In this document: one piece after another, positions 1-9,161 of the stretch | How the letters are laid out: every line of letters starts with the position of its first letter | Numbering within the stretch: position 1 is the stretch's first letter | Source: Phycisphaerales bacterium | GTDB taxonomy: Bacteria > Planctomycetota > Phycisphaerae > Phycisphaerales > UBA1924 | Direction: 5' to 3' | DNA: 64,000 nucleotides | Assembly: GCA_030149165.1 (NCBI GenBank) | Contig: JASBRY010000002.1 | Location: forward strand, 46,222 to 110,221 | Position numbers and translations under genes: made by a program | Notes under the pieces: model-generated | What the model saw: only the letters and a program-made list of their open reading frames with translations | The model's database searches: none | Told to the model about the DNA's origin: nothing

Positions 1-122
1 TGTTCTGTAAAATTGGCTCCAGGGCAGAATCTGCACTCAACACACCGAGAATCTCATTCAACAGACAGCTACCAATCTAGAGTCTTCATCACGCTGAGCA
101 TTGGCGTTGAGAGAACAGCCTG
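1..122. other. Left-edge non-coding stretch
   Basis: No convincing coding sequence. It is the 5' flank of the MATE gene that starts at 123. A purine run GAGAGAA about 10 nt before that ATG is the only, weak, ribosome-binding candidate. Confidence 0.5.
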
Positions 123-1742
123 ATGACCAGCAACCCACCAACCCCAGACGACCAGTATGACGACCTCGACATGCCTGAGCGTGTCGATGAAGTTGGTGTC
201 GATCCTGATCAAGAAGAGATGACCGTTGTGCCAGCGGTCACGCTGAGTACGGTCCGCCAAACCGAGCTCTCCAGCGATGGCAAGTTCCGTAAAGGAAAGC
301 TCGCCGGCCTCACAATGAACCAAGCGATCTGGATTCTCGCTTGGCCCGTGGTCACTGAGAGCTTCCTGAACTCCTTTGTGGGACTCGTTGATACCGCATT
401 GTCAGCGGGTCTTGAGCAAGGCGAAGCCGCGACCGACGCGATCGGGGGGGCAAGCTACATCATGTGGCTCATCGGTCTCATCATCATGGCGCTCGGCGTT
501 GGCGCGACAGCACTCATAAGCAGATCCGTAGGGAAAGGGCGTCTAGGAGTCGCAAACACAGTCCTTGGACAAACATTCATCCTCTCGGCATGCTCAGGGG
601 TCATTGTCGGCTTCGGGATCTGGCTACTCGTGCCACTCGTCACTAAAGCGCTCAACATGTCCGAGCAGGCTTCCGAGTTCTTCGCTCAGTACATGAGCAT
701 CATCGCGATGGGTGTACCTGCTGCTTCAGTGCTTTTTGGCATGATCGCGTGTTCTCGCGGAGCAGGGGACTCAATCTCACCGCTCAAAGCGATGATCGCA
801 CGCAATGTCATCAACATACTTGTGAGCTGGGGGCTTTCCGGAATCACGATCTACAACATGACCTCCCCACTCGGGATCAATATGGGGATCGCCGGTATCG
901 CGTGCGGCACCGTTGCAGGAGATATCGTCGGCGCCCTCTACATCACGCACATGGCTCGATCAGGGAAATGGTCCATCCGACTCAAGTTCATCCGGATGAA
1001 GCCGCACCTGCTCACCATCCAACGGCTGTTCAGGCTCGGGATACCTAACTTTCTCGAGACCTTTGGTCTCTGGATCGGAAACTTCGCGATCATCCTCTTT
1101 GTGGGATTCCTCACCCTCCAACTCGACAAAGACGGCTTGCTCGGCGCCCACATCATCGGGATTCGCATTGAAGCGTTTAGTTTCATGCCCGGCTTCGGGA
1201 TGGGAATTGCTGCAGCGACACTCGCCGGACAATACCTCGGGATGAAACGCCCTGACCTCGCGAAACAAGCTGTGTTCCGCTGCACCATGATCGCAACCAT
1301 CATCATGGGCGCGATCGGTGTCGCCTTTATCTTGATCCCGCAGCAGATTACCGCCCTGCTCTCAGAACAAGAACTCCATCAACAGATTGTTCCCAACCTG
1401 CTCATCATCTGCGGCATTGTTCAAGTCCCATTCGCGATCTCCATCGTCTTCCGCTCAGCAATGCGTGGAGCAGGGGATGTCAAGTTCGTGATGGCGCTGA
1501 CATGGACAGCAACCTACATCATCCGCTTGCCAATCGCGTACATCCTTTCCGGAGTGGATATCCCGGTTCCTGAAATCTTCGGCGGCGGAGTCATCGAGAA
1601 CCCGAAGCTGCTCAAGTCGATGTTTGGAGTCGAGCCCGGACTGACCGCGCTCTGGATTGGACTGTGCAGCGAGATGTTCCTGCGAGGGGTCCTCTTCGCC
1701 GCACGCTTCTTCCAAGGCGGCTGGCTGAAAGCGAAGGTTTAA
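123..1742 (+). CDS. MATE family efflux transporter
   Basis: A 539-residue membrane protein of the multidrug and toxin extrusion type, which exports organic cations or other small molecules in exchange for Na+ or H+. About 60 acidic, soluble residues precede the first membrane segment (from about residue 65, beginning MNQAIWILAWPVV). The two-fold MATE pattern follows, with hydrophobic segments interrupted by family-like loops such as GMIACSRGAGDS and the second-half counterpart FRSAMRGAGDVKF. Length is at the upper end of the family because of the N-terminal extension. It stands alone; the next gene converges on it. Substrate cannot be told from sequence. Confidence 0.9.
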   Translation: MTSNPPTPDDQYDDLDMPERVDEVGVDPDQEEMTVVPAVTLSTVRQTELSSDGKFRKGKLAGLTMNQAIWILAWPVVTESFLNSFVGLVDTALSAGLEQGEAATDAIGGASYIMWLIGLIIMALGVGATALISRSVGKGRLGVANTVLGQTFILSACSGVIVGFGIWLLVPLVTKALNMSEQASEFFAQYMSIIAMGVPAASVLFGMIACSRGAGDSISPLKAMIARNVINILVSWGLSGITIYNMTSPLGINMGIAGIACGTVAGDIVGALYITHMARSGKWSIRLKFIRMKPHLLTIQRLFRLGIPNFLETFGLWIGNFAIILFVGFLTLQLDKDGLLGAHIIGIRIEAFSFMPGFGMGIAAATLAGQYLGMKRPDLAKQAVFRCTMIATIIMGAIGVAFILIPQQITALLSEQELHQQIVPNLLIICGIVQVPFAISIVFRSAMRGAGDVKFVMALTWTATYIIRLPIAYILSGVDIPVPEIFGGGVIENPKLLKSMFGVEPGLTALWIGLCSEMFLRGVLFAARFFQGGWLKAKV

Positions 1743-1794
1743 CCCCCCCACTGTTAAACCTGATCTCTTCATTGCCTGATCTGTGGACATAAAG

Positions 1795-1826
1795 AAACCC
1801 CCGACACCGAGGTGCCGGGGGTTCTG
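1795..1826 (-). terminator. Intrinsic terminator for the dockerin protein gene
   Basis: Inverted repeat with arms AACCCCCG (1796-1803) and CGGGGGTT (1816-1823), continuing inward as CACC/GGTG. Read leftward, the stem is followed by TTTCTTTAT, so it fits termination of the gene ending at 1866. It may also serve the rightward MATE gene, although the T-run on that side is poor. Confidence 0.75.
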
Positions 1827-1865
1827 GTTTGTAGAAGATGAAATCTTCAGATCATCAAACGATGA

Positions 1866-3203
1866 TTATGGGCAGCCTTCTGCGAATGCAGCGAGGAATG
1901 CCGAAACATCGATGAAGTTGAACAGACCGTCTGGCGATCCGTCTGGGTTACCAGCGAAGTCAGCAGCTGGATCCATTGCGGAGAATGCCGCGAGGAACGC
2001 CGAGACGTCGATGAAGTTCAGCAGCCCGTCTGGGGTGCCGTCTGGGTTACCAGCGAAGTCCGGTGCACAGATTGGATCACCGCCTGGACCGTAGAGGATG
2101 GTCTGGAAGTGAGCCGCTGGGGTGTAGTTGACTTGGGTAGTCGAGCAATCGAGACCACCGAAGAAGAAGGTACCAGCGATGGTCAGGAGACCTGAGCCGT
2201 CTGGGTTCTCAGTGGTACCGAGAGCGAATGCGTCCTCAGTAGCACCTGCGGTTGGGCCGGTTCCGACCCAGTCCCATCCACCAGCGGTGTCCATTTCAGC
2301 CATACCTGGGGTAGGTGAACCGAACACGATACCAGCGGTTGCCAGAGCAGCTGGGTCACCGTCGATACCGGTCTGGGTGTTGCTGTCCGAGTCAGCGTTG
2401 TCCACGTCAACAGTACCTGGCTGGTTGAACTGGATTGACCAGCCCCAGTCAGCGAGGCTGTCGCCGTCAGGATCGATGTCGGGGATCGAGTCCGAGTCAT
2501 TGTCCAGGAGGTCCATACGAGGGTTGTGGACTGCAGCGCCTTGGAGGTCGGAGTCGTTGTCACCGAGCTCGAAGGTGAGCGAAGTTCCGAAGGTCGCACC
2601 GAGGTCGATGTCTGCAGTGAAGAAGACAAGGGTTGCGGTGTCCGCAGGGAACTCACCTGGGAGGCTGAAGAAGGTGAACTGGATGACTGGAAGCGCGATC
2701 GAGTCGAGCTGTGGCGAACGACCGTTCATGCCGTCCCAGTAGGTCCATGTACCAGCGAAACCTTCGATACCATCGCCGACGCTGTCGCTATCGGTGTCAG
2801 TATCTGCGTGGTCGGAGACCCAGTGGATCTGAACACAGTCAACGACAGTGTTGAATGCGATATCGCCCCAGTCGATGTTGATCGCGTTGAGCGCCAGAGA
2901 AGTGGTGCCGGTTGGATCATCAAGACCGAAGAAGTAGCTGGTGGAGAAGCCCTGGTCTGCACACTGTTGAGCAGTGTCAGCGATCCAGATTTCAGTACCA
3001 GCGGTGCCGTCAGCAGCTTGCTGAGCATCACCTTGGTTGATCACAGTGGTGATCTTCTCGCCGGTAGCGATGTTGAAGTAGATGTGACCTGCGTGCCGCA
3101 GCTGAGCAGCGGTAGCGTCAATCTTGGTTGGGGTGTTGTTGGCAACTGCGGTGCTGGCGATACCAGCAGCCAGAGCCAGGCTAAGTGCACTTTTCGCCTT
3201 CAT
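1866..3203 (-). CDS. Secreted GC-type dockerin domain protein
   Basis: A 445-residue exported protein of unknown enzymatic role. The start is the ATG at 3203, preceded by GAGGAG. It opens a clear signal peptide with cleavage expected after AVA (residue 21). The mature part is rich in Asp-containing calcium-loop-like motifs (DTDTDSDSVGDG, DNDSDSIPDIDPDGDS, DVDNADSDSNTQ), as in thrombospondin type 3-like repeats. The last 64 residues are two near-identical dockerin-like units, each DFAGNPDG-x-PDG-LxNFIDVSAFLAAF, ending EGCP. This is the GC-type dockerin seen in Phycisphaerae-like planctomycetes. A surface or sorting role is inferred; no cohesin partner lies in the window. Confidence 0.85.
   Translation of the reverse strand: MKAKSALSLALAAGIASTAVANNTPTKIDATAAQLRHAGHIYFNIATGEKITTVINQGDAQQAADGTAGTEIWIADTAQQCADQGFSTSYFFGLDDPTGTTSLALNAINIDWGDIAFNTVVDCVQIHWVSDHADTDTDSDSVGDGIEGFAGTWTYWDGMNGRSPQLDSIALPVIQFTFFSLPGEFPADTATLVFFTADIDLGATFGTSLTFELGDNDSDLQGAAVHNPRMDLLDNDSDSIPDIDPDGDSLADWGWSIQFNQPGTVDVDNADSDSNTQTGIDGDPAALATAGIVFGSPTPGMAEMDTAGGWDWVGTGPTAGATEDAFALGTTENPDGSGLLTIAGTFFFGGLDCSTTQVNYTPAAHFQTILYGPGGDPICAPDFAGNPDGTPDGLLNFIDVSAFLAAFSAMDPAADFAGNPDGSPDGLFNFIDVSAFLAAFAEGCP
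1869..2060 (-). repeat. Tandem dockerin-coding repeat (two units)
   Basis: Two adjacent units, 1962-2060 (33 codons) and 1869-1961 (31 codons), encode almost the same DFAGNPDG...FIDVSAFLAAF module. The DNA is also closely similar, differing mostly at third positions. This is an internal duplication giving a paired EF-hand-like dockerin. Confidence 0.85.
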
Positions 3204-3536
3204 GGAAAGCTCCTCTATTAGTAAATGTGAACCACAACTCGAACCATGTGTCAGAAAAGACACATTGAAACGAACAAAATCTTGCAGCAGGACACGAATC
3301 CCACTACACGCCGAACACATCGTGACCGCCATCGGGTTCTCTCTCTACCCAGGTCCCTCACAGATTCCCACGAGCGGGTGCCTGTCAAGATTGACCTCTA
3401 CGCGGTATTCTCGCACACAACGAGAATCGTACGGCAAAACAAACTACATACCACAAACTGAGTGGTACATGTCGAATATACAGGGTCTGGTGCGGATTGC
3501 AAGAGCCCAGCCCCCGATTTTGCGTACATTTCTGGG
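3204..3536 (-). promoter_or_regulatory. Long leader/promoter region of the dockerin gene
   Basis: About 330 nt without a gene. On the minus strand there is a TTGACA hexamer (complement of 3383-3388) with no good -10 at the usual distance. It overlaps a small dyad GTCAA-GA-TTGAC (3384-3395). Other dyads are TACCAC-N7-GTGGTA (3449-3467) and a leader hairpin ATGTGTC-N6-GACACAT (3246-3265) that lacks a T-run and so is not a terminator. These suggest regulated expression but none is proven. Short ORFs across it lack coding character. Confidence 0.4.
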
Positions 3537-3587
3537 AAAAAGCCCCGATATCTACCCCTTGAATCACCCCAGCGAACCGGGCTTTTT
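3537..3587 (-). terminator. Possible terminator after carA
   Basis: Arms AAAAAGCCC (3537-3545) and GGGCTTTTT (3579-3587) can pair across a loop of about 33 nt. Leftward transcription from carA meets it 8 nt after the stop codon, and the distal arm ends in TTTTT. The loop is long for an intrinsic terminator, so the call is tentative. Confidence 0.4.
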
Positions 3588-3594
3588 ACCCATC

Positions 3595-4779
3595 TTAACA
3601 CTCTGAAGCCGTCTCCAGACCTCGTACAGCCGCCGCAAATCGAGTGAAGAATCCATCCGCATCATGCGGACCTGGAGATGCTTCTGGATGAAACTGCATC
3701 CCAGCGATTAAGCCATCTCGCGCCTCAAAACCAGCCACGGTGTCATCGTTGAGATGACGATGCGTCACCACCATTCCCGCGGCTTCACAACTCGAAGCGT
3801 CCACCGCGAAGCCATGATTCTGACTCGTGATCTCTACTCGCCCGCTCTTGGAATCCAAGACTGGATGATTGATGCCTCGATGTCCAAACTTGAGTTTATA
3901 AGTTGTAGCCCCCATCGCGAGCGACAGGATCTGATGACCGAGGCAGATTCCAAATATTGGGAAGCCCTCCAGCGATGGATTCTCGATGAGCTTCCGAAGA
4001 GTGTCGATCAATCCGGTCAATGCCGCGGGATCTCCAGGTCCGTTGGAAAGGAAGAGTCCACGAATCTTCCCGGCATTGAAATCGCGCTCGATCTCTTCTG
4101 CGGTGACTGAGATCGGATAGACAGTGGGCGCACAGCCCGCATCGACCAGGCATCTCAGGATATTCTCTTTGACGCCGCAATCGATGAGCCCGATGGGAAC
4201 TTGTTCCTGATCGGATGATTCGATGTGACGCCACTCACCGCTTGATACTTCCCAAGCCCCCTGCTTTTCCATTCCTGCAGTGGTTGCCAGATCAGCGCCA
4301 TCCATCGTTGCGAGCGACCGAGCTCGCTCGACAAGTTGCGAATCGCTGAGAGAGGCATCGCCCGTGATGACGCCTTGGACCACGCCTTGTGATCTCAGGA
4401 GCGAAGTCAACGCTCGCGTGTCAATCCCAGCGATACCTGGCACGCCTGCGATCTTCAGAAACTGATGAAGACCGCTTGAGGACCGATAGTTCGAGTGCAA
4501 ATTGACATACTCGTGGACGACCATCCCAGAGACTTGGATTCTCTTCGATTCCATGTCCCGCTCATTCATACCGGTGTTCCCGATCATGGGAGCCGTTTGA
4601 ACGAGTATCTGATTCATGTAGGAAGGATCAGTAAGCGATTCTTCATAGCCGCTCATCGCGGTATTGAAAACCACCTCCCCACTCCCATCGCATGAGGCTC
4701 CAAAGCCCCAACCCTCGAAGATTTCCCCACTCGACAACGCCAAACGGACTCGATTAGGCTCGGTGCGATCGCTCTTCAT
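3595..4779 (-). CDS. carA: Carbamoyl-phosphate synthase small subunit
   Basis: The 394-residue glutaminase subunit of carbamoyl-phosphate synthase, which delivers ammonia from glutamine for arginine and pyrimidine synthesis. The N-terminal CPSase domain begins with RLALSSGEIFEGWGFG. The C-terminal class I glutamine amidotransferase domain carries the nucleophile Cys in FGICLGHQ and the His/Glu pair in QFHPEAS. The ATG at 4779 is chosen over the TTG at 4800; the longer version would abut the divergent priA start. The large subunit carB is not in the window, so the two subunits are encoded apart. Confidence 0.95.
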   Translation of the reverse strand: MKSDRTEPNRVRLALSSGEIFEGWGFGASCDGSGEVVFNTAMSGYEESLTDPSYMNQILVQTAPMIGNTGMNERDMESKRIQVSGMVVHEYVNLHSNYRSSSGLHQFLKIAGVPGIAGIDTRALTSLLRSQGVVQGVITGDASLSDSQLVERARSLATMDGADLATTAGMEKQGAWEVSSGEWRHIESSDQEQVPIGLIDCGVKENILRCLVDAGCAPTVYPISVTAEEIERDFNAGKIRGLFLSNGPGDPAALTGLIDTLRKLIENPSLEGFPIFGICLGHQILSLAMGATTYKLKFGHRGINHPVLDSKSGRVEITSQNHGFAVDASSCEAAGMVVTHRHLNDDTVAGFEARDGLIAGMQFHPEASPGPHDADGFFTRFAAAVRGLETASEC

Positions 4780-4799
4780 GAATAGAGTGTAGCGATCCA

Positions 4800-7145
4800 A
4801 TGTCGATGCTGCCCTTCAAACACGAGCTTGAGAACGACGAATCTGCCGCCGGCGACACTTTCGTCCGCGTGGTCATCGAGCGAGGACTCGATCGATCCGA
4901 GGGACTGACCTACCGGACCGACCTTGATGTTGAAGTTGGCCAACGCGTACAGGTCCCAGTCGGGAGAGGAAACACCCCCACCGATGGCTTCGTGATCCAA
5001 ATAGGTGGACCCGAACTCGCGAGCGGCTTCGAGCTCCACAAAGTCAAAGCTCTCCGCTCAGTCTCACCCGTCAAGCTCAACACGCTCCAGTTCGAGTTGT
5101 GCCAATGGATCGCGAAGTACTATGCCTGCCCGCTCGGGATGGTCCTCGCAGCTGCGATCCCCAAAGCCGTGAAGAAGCAGATCGGCAAACGCACAATTCA
5201 GACGATCACAAGAGCTGAGACGATCCCCAGCCCGCTCCCCAAGCTCCCCCCCACTGCATTGGAGGCTTGGGAGAAACTCAAAGAGATTGACACTGAGCAT
5301 TTCCCGATCGAGAAATCAAAGCTGAAGGATCAGATCCACCTCCGCTCGATCGCACCAATCCACAAACTCCGTGATGTCGGCTTGCTGATCGAGTCTGAGG
5401 AGGAAGTCATTCGAACGCCGAGTGTGTTCAATCTGCTGGAGCAGAACAGCGATCGGATCGCACCTGAACTCAACGAACAACAACAAGCCGTGGTCGAGGG
5501 GATCATCGGATCCCTGAACAGATCATCCACGCACCTCATCCACGGGATCACAGGCTCAGGCAAGACCGAAGTCTACATGAGACTGATCGAGCAAGTCCTC
5601 GCGGTAGGAAAGACCGCGCTGGTTTTGGTTCCTGAGATCGCGCTGACCCCACAAACCGCTGGACGATTCGTCGCAAGATTCAAAGATCAAGGCGTCGCGT
5701 TGCTCCACTCGGGACTGAGTGATGGCTCACGCAACGCACAATGGTCGCTCGTCAAGAACAAGGAGGCCCGCGTCGTCATCGGCCCAAGATCAGCGATCTT
5801 CGCACCGATCGAGGATCTCGGAATCATCATTGTCGACGAAGAGCACGACAGCTCGTACAAACAGGATCGCGCCCCTCGTTATCACGCACGAGACTCAGCG
5901 GTCATGCTGGGGACACTCGCGAACTGTGCTGTTATTCTGGGATCCGCGACCCCATCGTTAGAGAGTTGGCACAACGCACGAGCCGGACGCTACCAGCTCT
6001 GGTCCATGACTACGCGAGCAGGAGAAGGCACGCTGCCTCGTGTCCAGATCGTGGACAGCACCAAGGACAACAACAATACATTCAAAACCGCTTCGAACAA
6101 ATCACTCGCATTCCCAATCATTGGTCAAACGCTGGAATCTCAGATCAACCAAACACTGGATCGAGGCGAGCAAGCGATCCTACTGCTCAATCGACGCGGA
6201 TACGCATCGGTCGTTGCCAGCGCCGATCCTAACTGCGATTGGCGCCTCGAATGCGACCAGTGTGACTCGACCATGGTCGTCCACAAGTCCAGAGTCCGCA
6301 ACTCCGCAGGAAAGAGATTTGTTCGCTGTCATCATTGTTTGAGTGAACAGCTCATCCCAACCGTCTGCCCCATGACCGGCAAAGGGGTCGTACAGATCGG
6401 CGTTGGCACCCAACGAGCCGAAGACGAAGTTCTGATGAGACTCGGAGAGCGACAGCAACTTAAACTCGGAGAGAACTTCGTCCGTGTAGATTCAGACACC
6501 ATGACTCGTCCATCAGATTACTTCTCGATCCTCGACCGGTTCTCGAAGGGTCAAATCAAGCTCATGCTCGGCACCCAAATGATCGCAAAGGGTCTCGATT
6601 TCCCAGGCGTCACACTCGTCGGAATCCTCAACGCAGACACAGCGCTCTCGATCCCTGACTTCCGTGCTGAGGAACGAACATTCCAGTTGATCGCCCAAGT
6701 CGCAGGACGAGCAGGCCGGAGCCGCACGCCCGGACAAGTCATCGTCCAAACGATGAATCCACGCAATAAAGCAATCATCCTCGCGTCCAAGCACGACTAT
6801 CCGAATTTCGCGAATCAGGAACTCAGGACTCGTCAGGAGTGTGATCTCCCGCCAGTTACGCGTATGGCCCGGATCATCTGCAGAGACCAAGACGCGGCCA
6901 AAGCCAAGGCCCGCGCTGAGCAGTTGGCTGACGCTCTAGTTGCACTTTCAGATTCACGCGTCTCCATCGAGGGGCCCATGGAGTGCACAATCGCACGAAT
7001 CGCGAACCACGCTCGTTGGGGCTTAGAGGTTCATGCACCAAACGCTGCATTGATTCAGAAACCAGTCGCGAAACTCAGGCAACAGGGACTGCTCAAATCC
7101 GATGCAGGCACAATCATCGACATGGATCCGATCTGGCTGATGTGA
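4800..7145 (+). CDS. priA: Primosomal replication restart helicase PriA
   Basis: A 781-residue superfamily 2 DNA helicase that reloads the replisome at stalled forks. It has the N-terminal 3'-end-binding region, Walker A GSGKT near residue 250, a DEEH box near 347, and the C-terminal helicase half with QVAGRAGR. The zinc-binding insert between helicase motifs is recognisable (C485, C488, C510, C513 for one site). Two cysteines of the other site are replaced: the position matching the first Cys is D476 and that matching the last is T526, leaving only C479 and C523. It shares a 20-nt divergent gap with carA, and its stop is immediately next to the stop of the convergent YdjY-like gene. Confidence 0.93.
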   Translation: MSMLPFKHELENDESAAGDTFVRVVIERGLDRSEGLTYRTDLDVEVGQRVQVPVGRGNTPTDGFVIQIGGPELASGFELHKVKALRSVSPVKLNTLQFELCQWIAKYYACPLGMVLAAAIPKAVKKQIGKRTIQTITRAETIPSPLPKLPPTALEAWEKLKEIDTEHFPIEKSKLKDQIHLRSIAPIHKLRDVGLLIESEEEVIRTPSVFNLLEQNSDRIAPELNEQQQAVVEGIIGSLNRSSTHLIHGITGSGKTEVYMRLIEQVLAVGKTALVLVPEIALTPQTAGRFVARFKDQGVALLHSGLSDGSRNAQWSLVKNKEARVVIGPRSAIFAPIEDLGIIIVDEEHDSSYKQDRAPRYHARDSAVMLGTLANCAVILGSATPSLESWHNARAGRYQLWSMTTRAGEGTLPRVQIVDSTKDNNNTFKTASNKSLAFPIIGQTLESQINQTLDRGEQAILLLNRRGYASVVASADPNCDWRLECDQCDSTMVVHKSRVRNSAGKRFVRCHHCLSEQLIPTVCPMTGKGVVQIGVGTQRAEDEVLMRLGERQQLKLGENFVRVDSDTMTRPSDYFSILDRFSKGQIKLMLGTQMIAKGLDFPGVTLVGILNADTALSIPDFRAEERTFQLIAQVAGRAGRSRTPGQVIVQTMNPRNKAIILASKHDYPNFANQELRTRQECDLPPVTRMARIICRDQDAAKAKARAEQLADALVALSDSRVSIEGPMECTIARIANHARWGLEVHAPNAALIQKPVAKLRQQGLLKSDAGTIIDMDPIWLM

Positions 7146-7817
7146 TCAGTCCTCGGCATCCGCTGAATCTTCTTCGCTCTCCTCTCCACGGATGCGTACA
7201 CGCACCGAGTCCCCCTTCTGAGGGACCTGATCCCGACTGGCGATCCAAACGGGCTCATCCACGGACGCATCGGGTGAAAGAGTCCAGGTCGGCGAGATGA
7301 CCTCATGCCCCCAAGGCGTCAAAGAAATAAGCGATCCCTCACGATCTGCGATGTATCCCTTCCCCTCAACGACCTTCGATCCGGCGAAGACGAACCCATC
7401 CCAACCTGGGTCATCCACAAGCAGCAGTTTTTCATCTACATGGACGACCCAATCAACCAGTGTAATCCAGTCTTGGGTAATATCGAGTTGCACTTCGACA
7501 ACCAGTCGATCACCAGTCGCGGCTGCCCGATCGTGCTGGTCGTTGTATGTCACCGGCGACCCGGGTTCAAAGCCAGCCGCAAGCAAAGCCGCGTGGAGAT
7601 TGGACGGCTTGACATCGGTCACCAACAGCGATTCGTGCTCTCTCGTGTCTGGACCTGTGATCAGCATCTCCAGATAGACATCCGGGGTTTCAGGATGATG
7701 ACAATCCATCGCGATGGAAGCATCGAAGAAGACCACTCCTTCATCAACCAGAATTCCAGGGAGCAACTCTTTCGGCTCTATGGCAAGAGCAAAGAGCACC
7801 ATACAACATGTGATCAT
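7146..7817 (-). CDS. YdjY-domain protein, probably exported
   Basis: About 223 residues from ATG 7817; a TTG at 7829 would overlap the murD stop. A short hydrophobic N-terminus (MITCCMVLFALAI) suggests export or membrane attachment. The core motif (HHPETPDVYLE, then HESLLVTDVKPSNLHAALLAAGFEPG) resembles the YdjY domain common in planctomycete secreted proteins; its biochemical role is unknown. The acidic C-terminal tail ends in SEEDSADAED. Last gene of the leftward panB-htrA-SRPBCC-murD run and 8 nt after murD, so probably cotranscribed; a link to the cell wall is only inferred from that. Confidence 0.75.
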   Translation of the reverse strand: MITCCMVLFALAIEPKELLPGILVDEGVVFFDASIAMDCHHPETPDVYLEMLITGPDTREHESLLVTDVKPSNLHAALLAAGFEPGSPVTYNDQHDRAAATGDRLVVEVQLDITQDWITLVDWVVHVDEKLLLVDDPGWDGFVFAGSKVVEGKGYIADREGSLISLTPWGHEVISPTWTLSPDASVDEPVWIASRDQVPQKGDSVRVRIRGEESEEDSADAED

Positions 7818-7825
7818 TGAACCGA

Positions 7826-9142
7826 TCAAACCACACTCCGCTTGCTGGTTTGAGCGAGCTGAGCAAACTGCTCGCCGCGAGCTTCATAGTTCTCAAACTG
7901 ATCCCACGAAGCACATCCCGGCGAGAGCAACACAGCATCCCCCGATTTCACTCTGGACTCGATGCAACTCATCGCAGCTCGTAGATCCCCGCAATCGAAC
8001 GCATTGCTCTCAGCGGACTCAGAGATATTCTTTCCTGTAGATCCGATTGTATATAGACCCGCGAGCATTGGAGCTTGGTGAGCAATCGACGACAAGTCAC
8101 TCCCTTTGTCATATCCGCCTGCAATCAGGTGGATACACCCTTTGTTAACCAGTTCCGAGACCGCTTCAATCGCCAGCAGCGTCGCGTCAGGAACCGTGCA
8201 TTTGGAATCGTTGTAGTATCGCACGCCGTCGATCTCACAGACCATCTGTAAACGATGAGGCAATCCAGCAAAGGCCCCCGCTGCTTCGCGTGCTGCGTGT
8301 AGATCCGCACCGGTCGCGAAGCTCACCGCTCTCGCGGCAACCACAGCATTGAATCCATTATGTTTGCCGGGCAATGCAGACCCCTCGACCGCTTCGGTTT
8401 GAGTGATCACCACATAGTTCCCATTGCTCCAATGAGATACCTGCTCCCCGAGCACAACCTGAATTGCGACTTCGGCAAGCAACCGCTTGGATCGCTCGTA
8501 ATGCTCTGCATCGCCGTGCCAATCGAGGTGGTTGGGGATGCAGTTGGTGACCACCCCGATCGCTGGAGGAGATGTATTGAATACCTTAGATTCGCCGAGC
8601 CAATGCAGCATAGCGCTGGACAACTCGAGCACAACCCAAGTGTCTTGTGTGATCGATTCCAGATCCGAGAGCAAAGACCCACCGATGTTCCCGCCGAGCT
8701 TTGAGTAATACCCGAGTTGCGTAAGCGCATGATGAATCATCGCGCTGGTGGTGCTCTTCCCCGCTGATCCTGTCACGGCGATGACTCTACTGGGATCCAA
8801 AGATCGGTAGACAATCTCAATCTCAGTCGTGATCGCTATCCCTTGGCGCTTAGCTTCCCGTATGAAAGCGTTTTTCCAAGGGAGCGGGACCGCTGGATTG
8901 ACCACCAGCACATCGACGCCCTCGAGGTCATCGAATTGATGCTCTCCAAGTCGCAGTTCAGCGCTCTGATGTTCAAGCAGTTCTTGAATCTGACTGATTG
9001 AATCGCTCAGAGAGTCCTTATCGCTGAGGTCACCGATCCGGAGTAGTGCGCCTTGCGAAGCAAGGTAACGAACAACTTCAATGCCACCCCCGAAGCGGCC
9101 GAGTCCCATGACATAGACCAGTTTGCCATTCCAATCATTCAT
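7826..9142 (-). CDS. murD: UDP-N-acetylmuramoyl-L-alanine--D-glutamate ligase
   Basis: The 438-residue cytoplasmic Mur ligase that adds D-glutamate to UDP-MurNAc-L-Ala in peptidoglycan precursor synthesis. N-terminal Rossmann-like domain (VYVMGLGRFGGG), then the ATP site GSAGKST at 125-131 where most Mur ligases have GTNGKST, then family regions such as NHLDWHGD and YNDSKCTVPDA and the C-terminal ligase domain. Length is normal. Evidence that this lineage keeps a peptidoglycan pathway. No other mur gene is adjacent, so it lies outside a dcw cluster. Confidence 0.92.
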   Translation of the reverse strand: MNDWNGKLVYVMGLGRFGGGIEVVRYLASQGALLRIGDLSDKDSLSDSISQIQELLEHQSAELRLGEHQFDDLEGVDVLVVNPAVPLPWKNAFIREAKRQGIAITTEIEIVYRSLDPSRVIAVTGSAGKSTTSAMIHHALTQLGYYSKLGGNIGGSLLSDLESITQDTWVVLELSSAMLHWLGESKVFNTSPPAIGVVTNCIPNHLDWHGDAEHYERSKRLLAEVAIQVVLGEQVSHWSNGNYVVITQTEAVEGSALPGKHNGFNAVVAARAVSFATGADLHAAREAAGAFAGLPHRLQMVCEIDGVRYYNDSKCTVPDATLLAIEAVSELVNKGCIHLIAGGYDKGSDLSSIAHQAPMLAGLYTIGSTGKNISESAESNAFDCGDLRAAMSCIESRVKSGDAVLLSPGCASWDQFENYEARGEQFAQLAQTSKRSVV

Positions 9143-9161
9143 CTGATCTTCCGCACACGGC

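Noticed and set aside
2128..3221. Long rightward open frames (204 and 231 residues) opposite the dockerin gene
   Set aside because: They are shadows of a gene with a signal peptide and clear domain repeats on the minus strand, have no ribosome site and no recognisable protein features.
3246..3265. Hairpin ATGTGTC/GACACAT as a terminator
   Set aside because: No T-run follows on either strand and it lies in the leader of a gene.
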